Numbered from the stretch's first letter, positions 19,801 to 28,271 are shown. The stretch: DNA of 64,000 nt from ZC4RG30 sp963726085 (GCA_963726085.1 CAVSAR010000002.1:248001-312000), one strand, 5' to 3'. Numbers and translations are program-made. The notes: a model not told the origin generated them from the letters alone.

Positions 19801-20516
19801 CCGCGGGTATCGACGTGGGCGTGAATTGGATCGTGGGCTTCGGCGACGTGGGTCTGGAGAAGGTCCCCGGCCGGTTTGGCGTCAACGTGCAGGCGACGTT
19901 CCTGGACTACTACAAGACCAAGACTTCGCCGGCCAACTTTGACGTGGAGACCGACTGGAAGGGCACGTTTGGCCCGACGCTGGCAGGCACCCAGGGTGGT
20001 TCTTATGACTACCGCCTGTTCACGACCTTCAGCTACATCCTGCAGGACATGAGCTTCGGACTGACCTGGAGGCACCTGCCTTCGATCTACAGTGCGCAGC
20101 ATGCCGGCCAGGAAGCCATCATCGCCAACAACAAGGCCGTCCAGGCTGGTGCGCCGGGGATCATCCTCAGCTACACGCCTGATACGGAAGTCGCGGCTTC
20201 CAGCTACGACATCTTCGACTTCAACTTCAACTGGAATATCAACAAGACGCTGTCACTGCGTGCGGGTATCTCCAACCTGTTTGATGTCGATCCGGCGATC
20301 ACTGGCCAGACCAAGGGCTATCCATACGACCCGACCATGACGGCGGCGCAGAACTCGGCACACCTTGCGGCGACCTGCGATGCGGCCGCCAAGGCTCTGG
20401 GCTGCGTCTCCCCGACCGCGTACAGCCTGGCAAGCTCTGGTGCCGGTACGACCAACGCGGGTTACTACGACACGATCGGTCGTCAGTACTACCTTGGTCT
20501 GAAGGCCCGGTTCTAA
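16863..20516 (+). CDS. TonB-dependent outer membrane receptor, 1217 residues
   Basis: Outer-membrane beta-barrel with an N-terminal plug, importing an unknown substrate with TonB energy. Signal peptide to about residue 36, TonB-box-like segment LQEVQVTGSRI, plug motifs SLRGFGPNRNLVLVDG and GGASAVYGADAIGGV, and a barrel ending in the terminal phenylalanine of YYLGLKARF. At 1217 residues it is much longer than siderophore receptors and rich in Asn, Pro and Thr loops, like the receptors common in Steroidobacterales and Sphingomonads. The gene is fully intact. It interrupts the usual tRNA-Gln-prs spacing and has its own promoter and terminator, so it looks like an insertion. Confidence 0.93.
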   Translation: MTTRQSGHRPNLVRASVAAVLGTAAMFSYAPLVSAAEEGNELQEVQVTGSRILRRDYDSNSPLVSVEAESLENRKGLNIESYLNQLPQFNPSTGPTTAQFDVQITPVNTVGISSISLRGFGPNRNLVLVDGHRSMPINALMVTDINYIPSALIERVEIISGGASAVYGADAIGGVTNFITRNNFEGAEFDVQYGMAEAGDNEEIRAYALFGTNFAEGRGNVTFETEYYSRDAAYRNNRSFFTDSFKDPTVGSPDFFVFGYNGFNTAFSFNPPNVNTLNALFPNRPPYTTGPASAFNPPLSPGVRGVGNDFGVFEGFRFNANGTVFATGNNVAKFTDNGGVVGSGQYYLQNTYDGTLVTPGTGTGPTNPAIPVAGQVTQMLKWYNPDALTSSPQTRHSMYASGTYDITDSVTAYARGTFATSTTQTVLFPANASFGWEATIPYNPTTDSPLLPTLNWTDPAVVQAAIKNPTSALYANPNFKATGTVGASHPVSVEMAALMNSRANPAGGWVLETYPFNSFSSRATENTNQVWQVEGGIRFDLPFKDWTGDAYFAHGESDTYNQASGNNSLTRWRAMVTQPDYGRNAAITGNSTGASPGFGAATGTCTTGFYQTIFGGDVPPSQDCLNSVNADLQTNTHNKQEIAELNFQGGVFNLPAGEVRAAAGFQFRKNWSQFTPDILQSEVSFTDQVIGVYPTGYLDVSTDVMDYYGELLIPVLSDLPFLKKLELELGGRESNYSDTDSTFTWKATTNIEINDWFRVRGGYNKATRAPNLGELFLNKQEFFGTGGNFGDACSGRSNAPYGAGGVAPDPKPGNPAGEPIATQLASGSTVASATSAYLICQAQMTPAALTAYYGPNGNAVAPGPGGGFAWLNQQGNPNLKSEEADTWTAGIVMTSHAENPWLSGISTTIDWYSVNIKDAIQQDSTDYAAYLCYGAVQVTTAAEAAAQAASAACQNVPRNTANGGALSALIVYTNQATIKTAGIDVGVNWIVGFGDVGLEKVPGRFGVNVQATFLDYYKTKTSPANFDVETDWKGTFGPTLAGTQGGSYDYRLFTTFSYILQDMSFGLTWRHLPSIYSAQHAGQEAIIANNKAVQAGAPGIILSYTPDTEVAASSYDIFDFNFNWNINKTLSLRAGISNLFDVDPAITGQTKGYPYDPTMTAAQNSAHLAATCDAAAKALGCVSPTAYSLASSGAGTTNAGYYDTIGRQYYLGLKARF

Positions 20517-20541
20517 AAGAAGACATCTAGTCTGCAACTTC

Positions 20542-20575
20542 GGGGGGCGACGGCAACGTCGCCCCCCTTTTCTTT
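20542..20575 (+). terminator. Rho-independent terminator after the TonB receptor gene
   Basis: A 10-base stem, GGGGGGCGAC pairing with GTCGCCCCCC around a short GGCAAC loop, is followed by TTTTCTTT. It starts 26 bases after the receptor stop and isolates that gene from prs. Confidence 0.9.
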
Positions 20576-20664
20576 GGGCTCGTGCTTTCCCTCAAAGACG
20601 GTGCCCTTGGTGAAAATCGCCCCTGAATCTGTGCGGTCGGGGTCGGTTTTGGCGATTTTTCCGC

Positions 20665-20670
20665 TATAAT
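20665..20670 (+). promoter_or_regulatory. Perfect -10 box upstream of prs
   Basis: TATAAT at 20665-20670, 35 bases before the prs GTG start. No convincing -35 is visible at 16-18 bases, so it may depend on an activator or the -35 may be weak. Confidence 0.45.
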
Positions 20671-20705
20671 TAACAGTTACCTAACGAAATCATAAGGTTA
20701 GCTAC

Positions 20706-21659
20706 GTGGACGGCCAATCAATGGCGCTTTTCACGGGCAACGCCAATCCGGCGCTTGCCCATGACATCGCCCGACACCTGACGGTGCCGCTGGGCCGTGC
20801 CTCCGTGGGACGGTTCAGCGACGGCGAAGTCAATGTGGAGATCATGGAGAACGTGCGCGGTCGCGACGTCTTCATCGTGCAGCCCACCTGTCCGCCCACC
20901 AATGATCACCTGATGGAACTGCTGGTGATGATCGATGCCTGTCGACGCGCGTCGGCCAAGCTCATCACCGCGGTGGTGCCGTACTTCGGCTACGCGCGCC
21001 AGGATCGCCGGCCACGCGTGACGCGCTCGGCGATCACCGCCAAGCTGGTGGCCAACATGTTCGCCGACGCCGGAGTGGACCGGCTGCTGACGGTGGACCT
21101 GCATGCCGACCAGATCACCGGCTTCTTTGATATCCCCGTGGACAATGTCTACGGTTCGCCGGTGCTGCTGGGTGATGCCTGGCGGCAGCAGTACAAGGAC
21201 ATCGTCGTGGTGTCGCCCGACGTGGGCGGCGTGGTGCGGGCCCGGGCGCTGGCCAAGCAGCTGGACGACGCGGAACTGGCCATCATCGACAAGCGCCGTC
21301 CGCGCGCCAATGAAGTAAAGGTCATGAACATCATCGGCGACGTGAAGGACCGCAGCTGCGTCCTGATCGACGACCTGGTGGACACCGCCGGCACGCTGTG
21401 CCAGGCCGCCGAGGCGCTCAAGGAGCAGGGCGCCCTGCGCGTGGTGGCCTACATCACGCACCCGGTGCTGTCGGGCAAGGCAGTCGAGCGCATCAGCGGC
21501 TCGCAGCTGGACGAGCTGGTGGTGACCGACACGATCCCGCTGTCCGCCGCGGCGCGCGCCTGTGGGCGCATCCGCGTGCTGTCGGTGGCAGCGCTGCTGG
21601 CGGAGACCATCCGCCGCATCCGCGACGAGGAATCCGTCAGCTCGATGTACATCGACTAG
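20706..21659 (+). CDS. prs: Ribose-phosphate pyrophosphokinase
   Basis: Makes PRPP from ribose 5-phosphate and ATP for nucleotide, histidine and tryptophan synthesis. Intact, 317 residues, with the flexible ATP loop (PYFGYARQDRR), the metal/PP motif VDLHADQITGFF and the PRPP-binding loop CVLIDDLVDTAGTL. The GTG at 20706 is chosen because AAGG lies eight bases upstream; the ATG at 20721 would give the commoner short N-terminus beginning MALFTGNANP. First gene of prs-rplY-pth-ychF. Confidence 0.97.
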   Translation: MDGQSMALFTGNANPALAHDIARHLTVPLGRASVGRFSDGEVNVEIMENVRGRDVFIVQPTCPPTNDHLMELLVMIDACRRASAKLITAVVPYFGYARQDRRPRVTRSAITAKLVANMFADAGVDRLLTVDLHADQITGFFDIPVDNVYGSPVLLGDAWRQQYKDIVVVSPDVGGVVRARALAKQLDDAELAIIDKRRPRANEVKVMNIIGDVKDRSCVLIDDLVDTAGTLCQAAEALKEQGALRVVAYITHPVLSGKAVERISGSQLDELVVTDTIPLSAAARACGRIRVLSVAALLAETIRRIRDEESVSSMYID

Positions 21660-21726
21660 AGGTTTTTTGAAGGTGGCACGCGCTGGTCGCGGCGATGTGC
21701 CTTGTTGCAATGTGAAGGAGATAACC

Positions 21727-22470
21727 ATGGGTAAGTCATTTCAAGTCGGCGCCGAGACGCGTAACGACCAGGGCAAGGGTGCGAGCCGCCGCCTACGTCA
21801 CGCGGGCAAGGTGCCAGCCATCCTCTACGGGGGAAAAGGTGAGGCGGCCAACATCACGCTGAACCAGTTGAGCCTGCAGACGATGATCGACGACGAGCGT
21901 TTCTACTCGACGATCATTACCGTGAATGTGGACGGCAAGCCCGAGCAGGCCATCGTCAAGGACGTGCAGATACACCCGGCGCGCAGTACCGTGGTGCACG
22001 TGGACCTGCAGCGCGTGCTGGCTGACCAGCCCATCCGCATCCACCTGCCCATCCATTTCCTCAACGCGGCGACCTCGCCCGGGCGTCAAGGTGCAGGGCG
22101 GCATCGTGTCGCACCTCAGGTCGGACGTGGAAATCGTCTGCCTGCCCAAGGACCTGCCCGAGTCGCTGTCGGTGGACATGGGCCAGATGAGCCTCAACGA
22201 GACGCTGTTCCTCAAGGACATCCCGCTGCCGGCGGGCGTGACGATTCCGGAGCTGACCAAGGGTCGTGACATCCCGGTGGTCTCCATCCACAGCCCGCGC
22301 GCCGAAGAGGCCGAGCCGGTGGCTGCGGAAGCGGCAGTTGTCGCGACGGCAGCCCCTGCTGCCGCTGCGCGGACGCCAAGAAGGAGGGCGCGGCACCGGC
22401 TGCGGCTGCCGATGCCAAGAAGGAAGGCGCCAAGAAGGAAGGCGCCAAGAAGGAAGGCGGCAAGAAGTAG
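21727..22470 (+). CDS. rplY: 50S ribosomal protein L25/general stress protein CTC (two frameshifts)
   Basis: Long (CTC-type) L25 that binds 5S rRNA. The L25 domain (EARNDQGK-like TRNDQGKGASRRLRHAGKVP) is followed by the C-terminal TL5-type beta domain (DVEIVCLPKDLPESLSVDMG). An extra G near 22083 and a second shift near 22370 break the frame; the original frame is regained for the tail. The tail contains KKEGA units in tandem and ends in GGKK, a lysine-rich extension unusual in composition but common in CTC proteins. Start ATG 21727 with GAAGGAG upstream; stop TAG at 22468-22470. Confidence 0.93.
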
Positions 22471-22482
22471 GCGATTCCGGAC

Positions 22483-23079
22483 ATGCCTGGGCTCGCGGTC
22501 AAACTCATCGTGGGCCTGGGCAATCCCGGGCGCGACTACGAATCCTCGCGTCACAACGCGGGGTTCTGGGTGGTGGAAGAACTGGCGCGCCGCCACGGCG
22601 GCGCGTTTCGCGCGGAACCGAAATTCAATGCCGAGCTGGCACGCACCCGCATTGGCGGGAGCGAGCTGTGGCTGGTCAAGCCGCAGGACTACATGAACAA
22701 CAGCGGACAGGTGACCGCGGCGGTGGCCACGTTTTACAAGGTGGAACCGGCGCAGTTGCTGGTCGTGCATGACGAGCTGGACCTGCCGCCGGCGGAAGTG
22801 CGCCTCAAGCAAGGCGGTGGCTCCGGCGGACACAATGGCCTCAAGGACCTGATTGCCCATCTGGGCGAGGGGTTCTGGCGGCTGCGGCTGGGCGTGGGTC
22901 ATCCCGGCAACCGTGAACAGGTGACGCCATGGCTGCTGTCGCGCAGCTCCGCGGCCGAACGCGCGCAGCTGGAACCAGGCGTACTTGCAGCGGCCGACAT
23001 CGTGCCGCTGGTGATTGAACAGGGTGCGGCGGTGGCGATGCAGAAGCTGCACTCGCGCGCCGGCGCGCCGAAGGACTGA
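22483..23079 (+). CDS. pth: Peptidyl-tRNA hydrolase
   Basis: Frees tRNAs from prematurely released peptidyl-tRNA. Intact at 198 residues with the signature GLGNPGRDYESSRHNAGFWV (catalytic histidine in RHN), KPQDYMNNSG and the VHDELDLP/GGGSGGHNGLKD segments. Twelve bases after rplY and four before ychF, so it belongs to the same operon. Confidence 0.97.
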   Translation: MPGLAVKLIVGLGNPGRDYESSRHNAGFWVVEELARRHGGAFRAEPKFNAELARTRIGGSELWLVKPQDYMNNSGQVTAAVATFYKVEPAQLLVVHDELDLPPAEVRLKQGGGSGGHNGLKDLIAHLGEGFWRLRLGVGHPGNREQVTPWLLSRSSAAERAQLEPGVLAAADIVPLVIEQGAAVAMQKLHSRAGAPKD

Positions 23080-23083
23080 AAGA

Positions 23084-24175
23084 ATGGGAATCCAGTGTGG
23101 AATCGTCGGGCTGCCCAATGTCGGCAAGTCGACCCTCTTCAATGCGCTGACGCGCGCGCAGATCGCGGCGGAGAACTATCCGTTCTGCACCATCGATCCC
23201 AATGTCGGGGTGGTGGGGGTGCCGGACCTGCGGCTGGCGCAGCTGGCGGCCATCGTCAAGCCGCAGAAGATCCTGCCTACCGCCATGGAGTTTGTGGATA
23301 TCGCAGGGCTGGTGGCCGGCGCGTCCAAGGGCGAAGGCCTGGGCAACCAGTTCCTGGCGCACATCCGCGAGACCGATGCCATTGCGCACGTGGTGCGCTG
23401 CTTCGTCAACGATGACATCGTGCACGTGGCCGGACGTATCGACCCGATCTCCGACATCGACGTGATCGATACCGAACTAGGCCTGGCGGACCTGGCCAGC
23501 GTCGACAAGGCCGTGGAGCGCTCCGGCAAGGCCATCAAGGGCGGCGACAAGGAAGCCCTGCGGCGCCGCGACCTGCTGGTGAAGCTGCAGGGGCACCTCA
23601 ACAGCGGCGCACCGGCACGCTCGATGCCGATGACCGAGGACGACCGAAAGGACCTGCGCGAGCTGCACCTGCTCACGCTCAAGCCCATCATGTACATCGC
23701 CAATGTCAACGAAACCGGATTCAGCAACAATCCCCACCTGGACGCCGTGCGTGCACGGGCAAAAAAGGAAGGCGCCGTGGTGGTGGCCGTGTGCGCGGCC
23801 ATCGAGGCGGAGATCGCGCAACTGGAAGACAGCGAACGCGCCGAGTTCCTCAAGGACCTGGGGTTCGACGAGCCGGGGCTGGACCGTGTGATCCGCGGCG
23901 CCTACGAGCTGCTGGGGTTACAGACGTACTTCACCGCCGGGGAAAAGGAAGTGCGGGCCTGGACAGTGAAGGCCGGTTCCACGGCACCGCAGGCGGCGGG
24001 CGTCATCCACACGGACTTCGAGCGCGGCTTCATCCGCGCCGAAGTCATTGGCTTCAATGACTTCATCGCCTGCAAGGGTGAGCATGGGGCCAAGGAGGCC
24101 GGCAAGTTGCGCCTGGAGGGCAAGGAATACATCGTGCGCGAAGGCGATGTCATGCACTTCCGGTTCAATGTCTGA
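23084..24175 (+). CDS. ychF: Redox-responsive ATPase YchF (OBG family)
   Basis: TRAFAC-class P-loop protein that hydrolyses ATP and binds ribosomes. Length 363 residues, the family norm. The P-loop GLPNVGKST, the switch DIAGLVAGASKGEGLGNQFL and the C-terminal TGS domain (FTAGEKEVRAWTV) are present. Start ATG at 23084; the last gene of the prs operon. A small hairpin follows 31 bases after the stop. Confidence 0.96.
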   Translation: MGIQCGIVGLPNVGKSTLFNALTRAQIAAENYPFCTIDPNVGVVGVPDLRLAQLAAIVKPQKILPTAMEFVDIAGLVAGASKGEGLGNQFLAHIRETDAIAHVVRCFVNDDIVHVAGRIDPISDIDVIDTELGLADLASVDKAVERSGKAIKGGDKEALRRRDLLVKLQGHLNSGAPARSMPMTEDDRKDLRELHLLTLKPIMYIANVNETGFSNNPHLDAVRARAKKEGAVVVAVCAAIEAEIAQLEDSERAEFLKDLGFDEPGLDRVIRGAYELLGLQTYFTAGEKEVRAWTVKAGSTAPQAAGVIHTDFERGFIRAEVIGFNDFIACKGEHGAKEAGKLRLEGKEYIVREGDVMHFRFNV

Positions 24176-24206
24176 AGCGACTGCGCGCCGGGGTGACAGT
24201 GGGTGC

Positions 24207-24221
24207 CGGACGTTACGTCCG
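24207..24221 (+). terminator. Weak hairpin after ychF
   Basis: CGGACG-TTA-CGTCCG forms a six-pair stem, followed by CGTTTCC. The thymine run is poor, so it may be a weak terminator or chance. The rest of the 213-base gap up to 24389 shows no gene. Confidence 0.25.
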
Positions 24222-24388
24222 CGTTTCCGAACAAATCCATGCGCAGCTTGAACATGCACTGCAGGCGTTGACCACCGGGGCCGCAGGCGGCTAGGCGGCC
24301 TGGCTATTGTTGCGGGCGACGGGTGTATCCTGTTGCCCGGATCAATTCGAAATTCCACTTGTCGCTGCGCATGTAGAAAGGAACCCGC

Positions 24389-25252
24389 ATGACCGCTTCG
24401 CAATGGTTGATGGTCGTCCTGCAGGGCAGCATCATGCTGACCGTTTTCGGTCTGGGACTGACCGCCACCTTCCAGGACGCCACCTACCTGTTCAGGCGGC
24501 CGGCCCTGCTTGCCAGGGCATTCCTGGCCATGAATATCGTGATGCCGGCCGTCGCCGTGATCATCGCGATCACTTTTGCATTGCCCATTGAAGTGGACGT
24601 GGCACTGGCGGCCCTGGCCGTGTCCCCGGTGCCGCCCATCCTCTACAAGAAGCAGCTGTCTGCCGGCGGACGCATGGAGTACGTGGTGGGCTTGCTGGTG
24701 GCAATGTCGCTGCTGGCCATTGTGGTGGTGCCGCTGGCGGTGCTTATTGCGAACCACCTGATTGGCGGGGAGGCGGCACTGGCGCCACGTGCGGTGGCCA
24801 AGACCATGTTGACCAGTGTGCTGCTGCCGCTGGTGGCAGGCCTGGTGGTCCGCAAGCTGATTCCGGCGGCCGAGAAGGCGGCCGGCGTGATCATGACAGG
24901 GGCTGGCATCCTGCTGGTGGTGGCCGTCATACCGCTGCTGGTCAAGCTGTGGCCAGTGGTGCAGCCACTGCTGGGCAATGGAACCCTGCTGGTAATGTTT
25001 GGCATGGTGATCGTCGGAATTGCGGTGGGGCACGTGCTGGGCGGTCCGCGTGCGGCGGATCGCACGGCGCTGGCCATGTCCACGGCGTCGCGCCATCCCG
25101 CGGTGGCACTGGCGGTGGCGACCTCGGGAACGGCCGTGGATACGAAACCGGCGCTGGCACTTATCCTGTTATACGTGGTGGTGGCCGCGGTCGTGTGTAT
25201 CCCCTACCAGAAGTGGCGAGCCAAGTCGGACGCCCCGGCGCCGGCAAAGTGA
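24389..25252 (+). CDS. Bile acid:sodium symporter (BASS/SBF)-like membrane protein
   Basis: Integral membrane protein of 287 residues with eight to nine hydrophobic helices and the pattern LAVSPVPPILYKKQ typical of BASS-superfamily transporters in the crossover region. The substrate is unknown; relatives carry organic anions. It starts at the ATG 24389 with AAAGGAAC upstream. Its TGA overlaps the GTG of the next gene, so it is cotranscribed with the formylglycine-generating enzyme and the DUF1622 gene. Confidence 0.8.
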   Translation: MTASQWLMVVLQGSIMLTVFGLGLTATFQDATYLFRRPALLARAFLAMNIVMPAVAVIIAITFALPIEVDVALAALAVSPVPPILYKKQLSAGGRMEYVVGLLVAMSLLAIVVVPLAVLIANHLIGGEAALAPRAVAKTMLTSVLLPLVAGLVVRKLIPAAEKAAGVIMTGAGILLVVAVIPLLVKLWPVVQPLLGNGTLLVMFGMVIVGIAVGHVLGGPRAADRTALAMSTASRHPAVALAVATSGTAVDTKPALALILLYVVVAAVVCIPYQKWRAKSDAPAPAK

Positions 25253-26181
25253 ATGAGGGGATGGCGAAGGTTCCCGGTGGAACCTTTCGCATGGGCTCAG
25301 ACAGCCACTACCCGGAAGAGGCGCCCGCACACCCGGTACGGGTGGATGAATTCTGGATCGACACGCATGCGGTGACCAACACGGACTTTAAGCGGTTCGT
25401 CGATGCCACCGGTTACGTCACGCTGGCCGAGCGGCCCGTCAATCCGGCCGACTATCCCGGCGCCTTGCCGGAAATGCTGGAGCCCTCGTCGGTGATGTTT
25501 CGCAAGGCCAGTGGCCCGGTGGACCTGGGCAATCCCTACAACTGGTGGACCTACGTGCCAGGAGCCAACTGGCGCCATCCACGCGGGCCGGACAGCTCAT
25601 TGCGGGGTCTGTGGAAGCACCCGGTGGTGCATGTGGCCTTCGAGGATGCGCAGGCCTACGCCAAGTGGGCCGGCAAGTTGCTGCCCACCGAGGCGGAATG
25701 GGAATATGCGGCGCGCGGGGGCCTGGTGGATACGGAATTCGCCTGGGAAGGGGACTTGATGCCCGGCGGAAAGGTCATGGCCAATACCTGGCAGGGCCAG
25801 TTCCCGTGGCAGAACCTGCTGGAGGACGGCTTCGAATGGACCGCGCCGGTGGGCAGTTTCCCGCCCAACGGCTACGGCCTGTACGAGATGACCGGCAACA
25901 CCTGGGAATGGACCACCGACTGGTACCAGGACCACGGCAAGATCCAGCATGCCTGCTGCACCATCGGCAATCCGCGTGGCGGCAGCGCCGATGCCAGCGT
26001 GGATCCGCGCAATCCAGATCTGAAGATCCCGCGCAAGGTGATGAAGGGCGGGTCCTACCTGTGCGCACCCAACTACTGCCGACGGTATCGGCCGGCCGCT
26101 CGCATGCCGCAGACCATCGATACGTCCACCTGTCACCTGGGGTTCCGCTGCGTGATGCGCGCGGACGCACAAGGAAGTTAG
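25249..26181 (+). CDS. Formylglycine-generating enzyme (SUMF1 family) with both catalytic cysteines
   Basis: Oxidises a cysteine in sulfatase-type CxPxR motifs to formylglycine. The 310-residue protein begins directly with the FGE domain (VPGGTFRMGSDSHYPEEAP). The active-site copper-binding pair is conserved as C272 and C277 in GGSYLCAPNYCRRYR, equivalent to human Cys336/Cys341, unlike the many SUMF1-fold proteins (EgtB, VgrG-like) that lack it. The start is the GTG at 25249 overlapping the transporter stop, or the ATG at 25261. No signal peptide is visible, so it would act in the cytoplasm. No sulfatase gene lies in the window, so its client is elsewhere or not a sulfatase (inference). Confidence 0.9.
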   Translation: MNEGMAKVPGGTFRMGSDSHYPEEAPAHPVRVDEFWIDTHAVTNTDFKRFVDATGYVTLAERPVNPADYPGALPEMLEPSSVMFRKASGPVDLGNPYNWWTYVPGANWRHPRGPDSSLRGLWKHPVVHVAFEDAQAYAKWAGKLLPTEAEWEYAARGGLVDTEFAWEGDLMPGGKVMANTWQGQFPWQNLLEDGFEWTAPVGSFPPNGYGLYEMTGNTWEWTTDWYQDHGKIQHACCTIGNPRGGSADASVDPRNPDLKIPRKVMKGGSYLCAPNYCRRYRPAARMPQTIDTSTCHLGFRCVMRADAQGS

Positions 26182-26184
26182 AAA

Positions 26185-26595
26185 GTGGAAAACATGCTGC
26201 AGCTGGTCGGACATTACGTCGCGCTGACGCTGGAGGCCTTTGCAATAGTCGTGATTGCCGCAGGCGCACTGGAGGCCGCGGTTGGCATCGTGCGGGTAGC
26301 CCTGCACCCGGCCATCCCCAATACCGAGCGGCGCGCGGTATGGCTGAATTTCGCGCGTTGGCTGGTGGCCGGACTTACCTTCCAGCTGGCCGCCGATATT
26401 GTTGGAACGTCGTTTGAACCGACCTGGGACCAACTGGCCAGGCTGGGGCTGATCGCGGTCATCCGCACCTTCTTGAGCTTTTTCCTGGACCGCGAGCTCG
26501 ATTCCACCCGGGACCTGCAGCATGAGCGCCAGCTGGAGCAGGAGCGCGGCCCGGGGCGGGGACGGGGCGGGAGGTCAGGGGGCGGGGGCGGCTGA
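26185..26595 (+). CDS. DUF1622 family membrane protein
   Basis: Small inner-membrane protein (136 residues) with three hydrophobic segments and the conserved block FARWLVAGLTFQLAADIVGT followed by IAVIRTFLSFFLDREL, typical of DUF1622. The C-terminus is charged, then turns into a Gly/Arg-rich stretch that is probably disordered. It starts at the GTG 26185, three bases after the FGE stop. Function is unknown. Confidence 0.85.
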   Translation: MENMLQLVGHYVALTLEAFAIVVIAAGALEAAVGIVRVALHPAIPNTERRAVWLNFARWLVAGLTFQLAADIVGTSFEPTWDQLARLGLIAVIRTFLSFFLDRELDSTRDLQHERQLEQERGPGRGRGGRSGGGGG

Positions 26596-26681
26596 GCCTG
26601 AGGCGCAGGGCGGCTTGACACCCCCAGCGCGCGGCCCGGACAATCCGCGGCCGCGCCCGGCAACCGGCGGGAATCGGTGTT

Positions 26682-26758
26682 GGAAAGGTAGCTCAGCTGG
26701 TTAGAGCACGGCACTCATAATGCCGGGGTCGAGGGTTCGAGTCCCTCCCTTTCCACCA
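26682..26758 (+). tRNA. tRNA-Met (CAT anticodon)
   Basis: 77-base cloverleaf with encoded CCA: acceptor GGAAAGG/CCTTTCC, anticodon stem CGGCA/TGCCG around CTCATAA, and T-arm GGGTTCGAGTCCC. The anticodon arm resembles elongator tRNA-Met; a lysidine-modified tRNA-Ile2 is the alternative. It borders the toxin-antitoxin segment. Confidence 0.93.
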
Positions 26759-26880
26759 ATAATCATTCTGCCAGCCGCTCAAGAATTGTCGGCATTCGGC
26801 GAAAACCCCTCTTCCACGCCGTCCTGCAGCGAGCCAATGAAGGCGGGGTCAACGCAACCCTTCGGCGGGTGGTGACCTGG

Positions 26881-27508
26881 CTATTGAATTGGCCCGGTCT
26901 CAATGGCGGACCTAATAGTTTGGATTCGCGCGGCGATATATGCCCGCCGACCGGACGACTTTACCTGCCGCGCGTAGTCCTTCAGGCGCTGCCACCGGAA
27001 GTGCCGCGGGATGGAAAGCTCCGGCAACCTGGAGAAAATGCGCGATCTACCCGGCGCAAGATACAGGAGGTCGAACAGAGCCTTCTCGGGGATCGCGATC
27101 TTGGCATCGGATGTCGGTGACAATTCGAAGCCCTTGAATAGCGCCGGCGGCATGCGATGGAACGAGATCGTACCCATCGGAGTTCGCAGACGGCGAGGCC
27201 GCGCCGGTGTGACGGCATACACAATCGATGGAATCTGCTCGATCAGACCATGATGAAACAGCGCCGATTGCAGCGAGATGTAAGCCGGGTAGGGCGCGAG
27301 ATTAGTTCGGGTAGCGCAAGGGGTCGATCTTCTCGTTGACCAACCATCGACCGCGGCTGAGGTGGATGATCATCCCCTTGCCTGCAAGTCGGCGGAGAAT
27401 CGTGGTCGCATTGCTGGGTGACACCTGCAACAGCGCGGCCACGTCACGCGTTTCAACGACCGGAGTCGCCAGCGTTTGCAGTCGCTGCAGGGCTTCGATC
27501 TGGTTCAT
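26881..27508 (-). CDS. AbiEi-type antitoxin (one frameshift)
   Basis: Antitoxin and transcriptional repressor of type IV AbiE systems. N-terminal winged-helix part: TRDVAALLQVSPSNATTILR and GMIIHLSRGRWLV. The AbiEi_4-type core follows in another frame: PYPAYISLQSALFHHGLIEQ, YAVTPARPRRLRTPMGTISF, PEKALFDLLYLAPGRSRIF. The single extra A near 27305 creates an early stop. Repaired length about 208 residues. The ATG at 27506-27508 overlaps the stop of the AbiEii gene, so it is the second gene of the pair. Confidence 0.85.
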
Positions 27509-28268
27509 GGCTCCAAGGCCTCCAGACCGTTGACGACCTGTTCCTGCAGCTCGTTCCAGGCCTTCTTGGTTCGGTAATGCTCCTGGTACTCGGGCTCCAG
27601 ATAGGCGAGGACCTGGCCGGCGAACGCGTCGATAGTCGACGGCCAAGCGCATTGTCGATTGCGGTGGCCAGATGGGCGGCTGCTGTCGCGGGTAGTGGTT
27701 GCTCCGGCGCCTCCTGCATCCAGCAGCAGCTTCAGATCGAACACGTCCCGCGATTGAACCTGTTCACGCAATGCCAGCGCCGAGACCTTCTGGGCAAAGG
27801 CCGCGTGCACGCGAGTAGTGCTGCACGATTACCGGATAGAGGCGGTACGTCCGGATGATTCCGGCGTCCACGGGTTCCACCGCAGTCTGCTCATCCAGGC
27901 CGCGCCGCGAGAATTCGATCTTGGTCGGTACCTCGGCACCGGACTCGGTGATGCGCAGGGTCAGCTTCCAGCGCTGCGTCGTCCCGGTCTGCTTGGGCAG
28001 CGCGGTCCTGGCAATCTCGATGCCCTGTGTTCGCAGTGCCTGCACGAATGACGGCGCTTCGAGCAGGCGATTCACGTTGTTCTGCAGCGTGCCAACGGCC
28101 ATTGTCTGGATGTCCAGATCCATGTCTTCCGAGTAGCGGATGCTCTTGAGGAAGAATCGCAGATTGCAGCCGCCTTTGAGGGCAGAAGAGGGCTTTGTCC
28201 ACGCGCGCGCCGAAGGCCCGCAGGAACAGCAGGTGGAAGATCTCGATGGTCTGGCGGTCATTCCACAT
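27505..28268 (-). CDS. AbiEii-type nucleotidyltransferase toxin (several frameshifts)
   Basis: Type IV toxin of the DUF1814 nucleotidyltransferase family, which in studied members modifies tRNA 3' ends or acts on NTPs. Start region MWNDRQTIEIFHLLFLRAFG, then after one extra base near 28190 the core ALKGGCNLRFFLKSIRYSED with the expected KGG and SED(M/L)D motifs, then YRLYPVIVQHY, and FAQKVSALALREQVQSRDVF in a third frame, ending EQVVNGLEALEP. Breaks near 28190, 27813 and 27650-27710. About 250 residues. It lies first in the operon, ahead of its antitoxin, the reverse of the classic abiEi-abiEii order. It may be inactive if the breaks are real. Confidence 0.8.
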
Positions 28269-28271
28269 CCG

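Noticed and set aside
26640..26760. tRNA-Met as an island attachment site with a direct repeat
   Set aside because: I looked by eye for a second copy of the tRNA 3' end between 26.8 and 31 kb and saw none, and there is no integrase gene. The island idea rests only on position.
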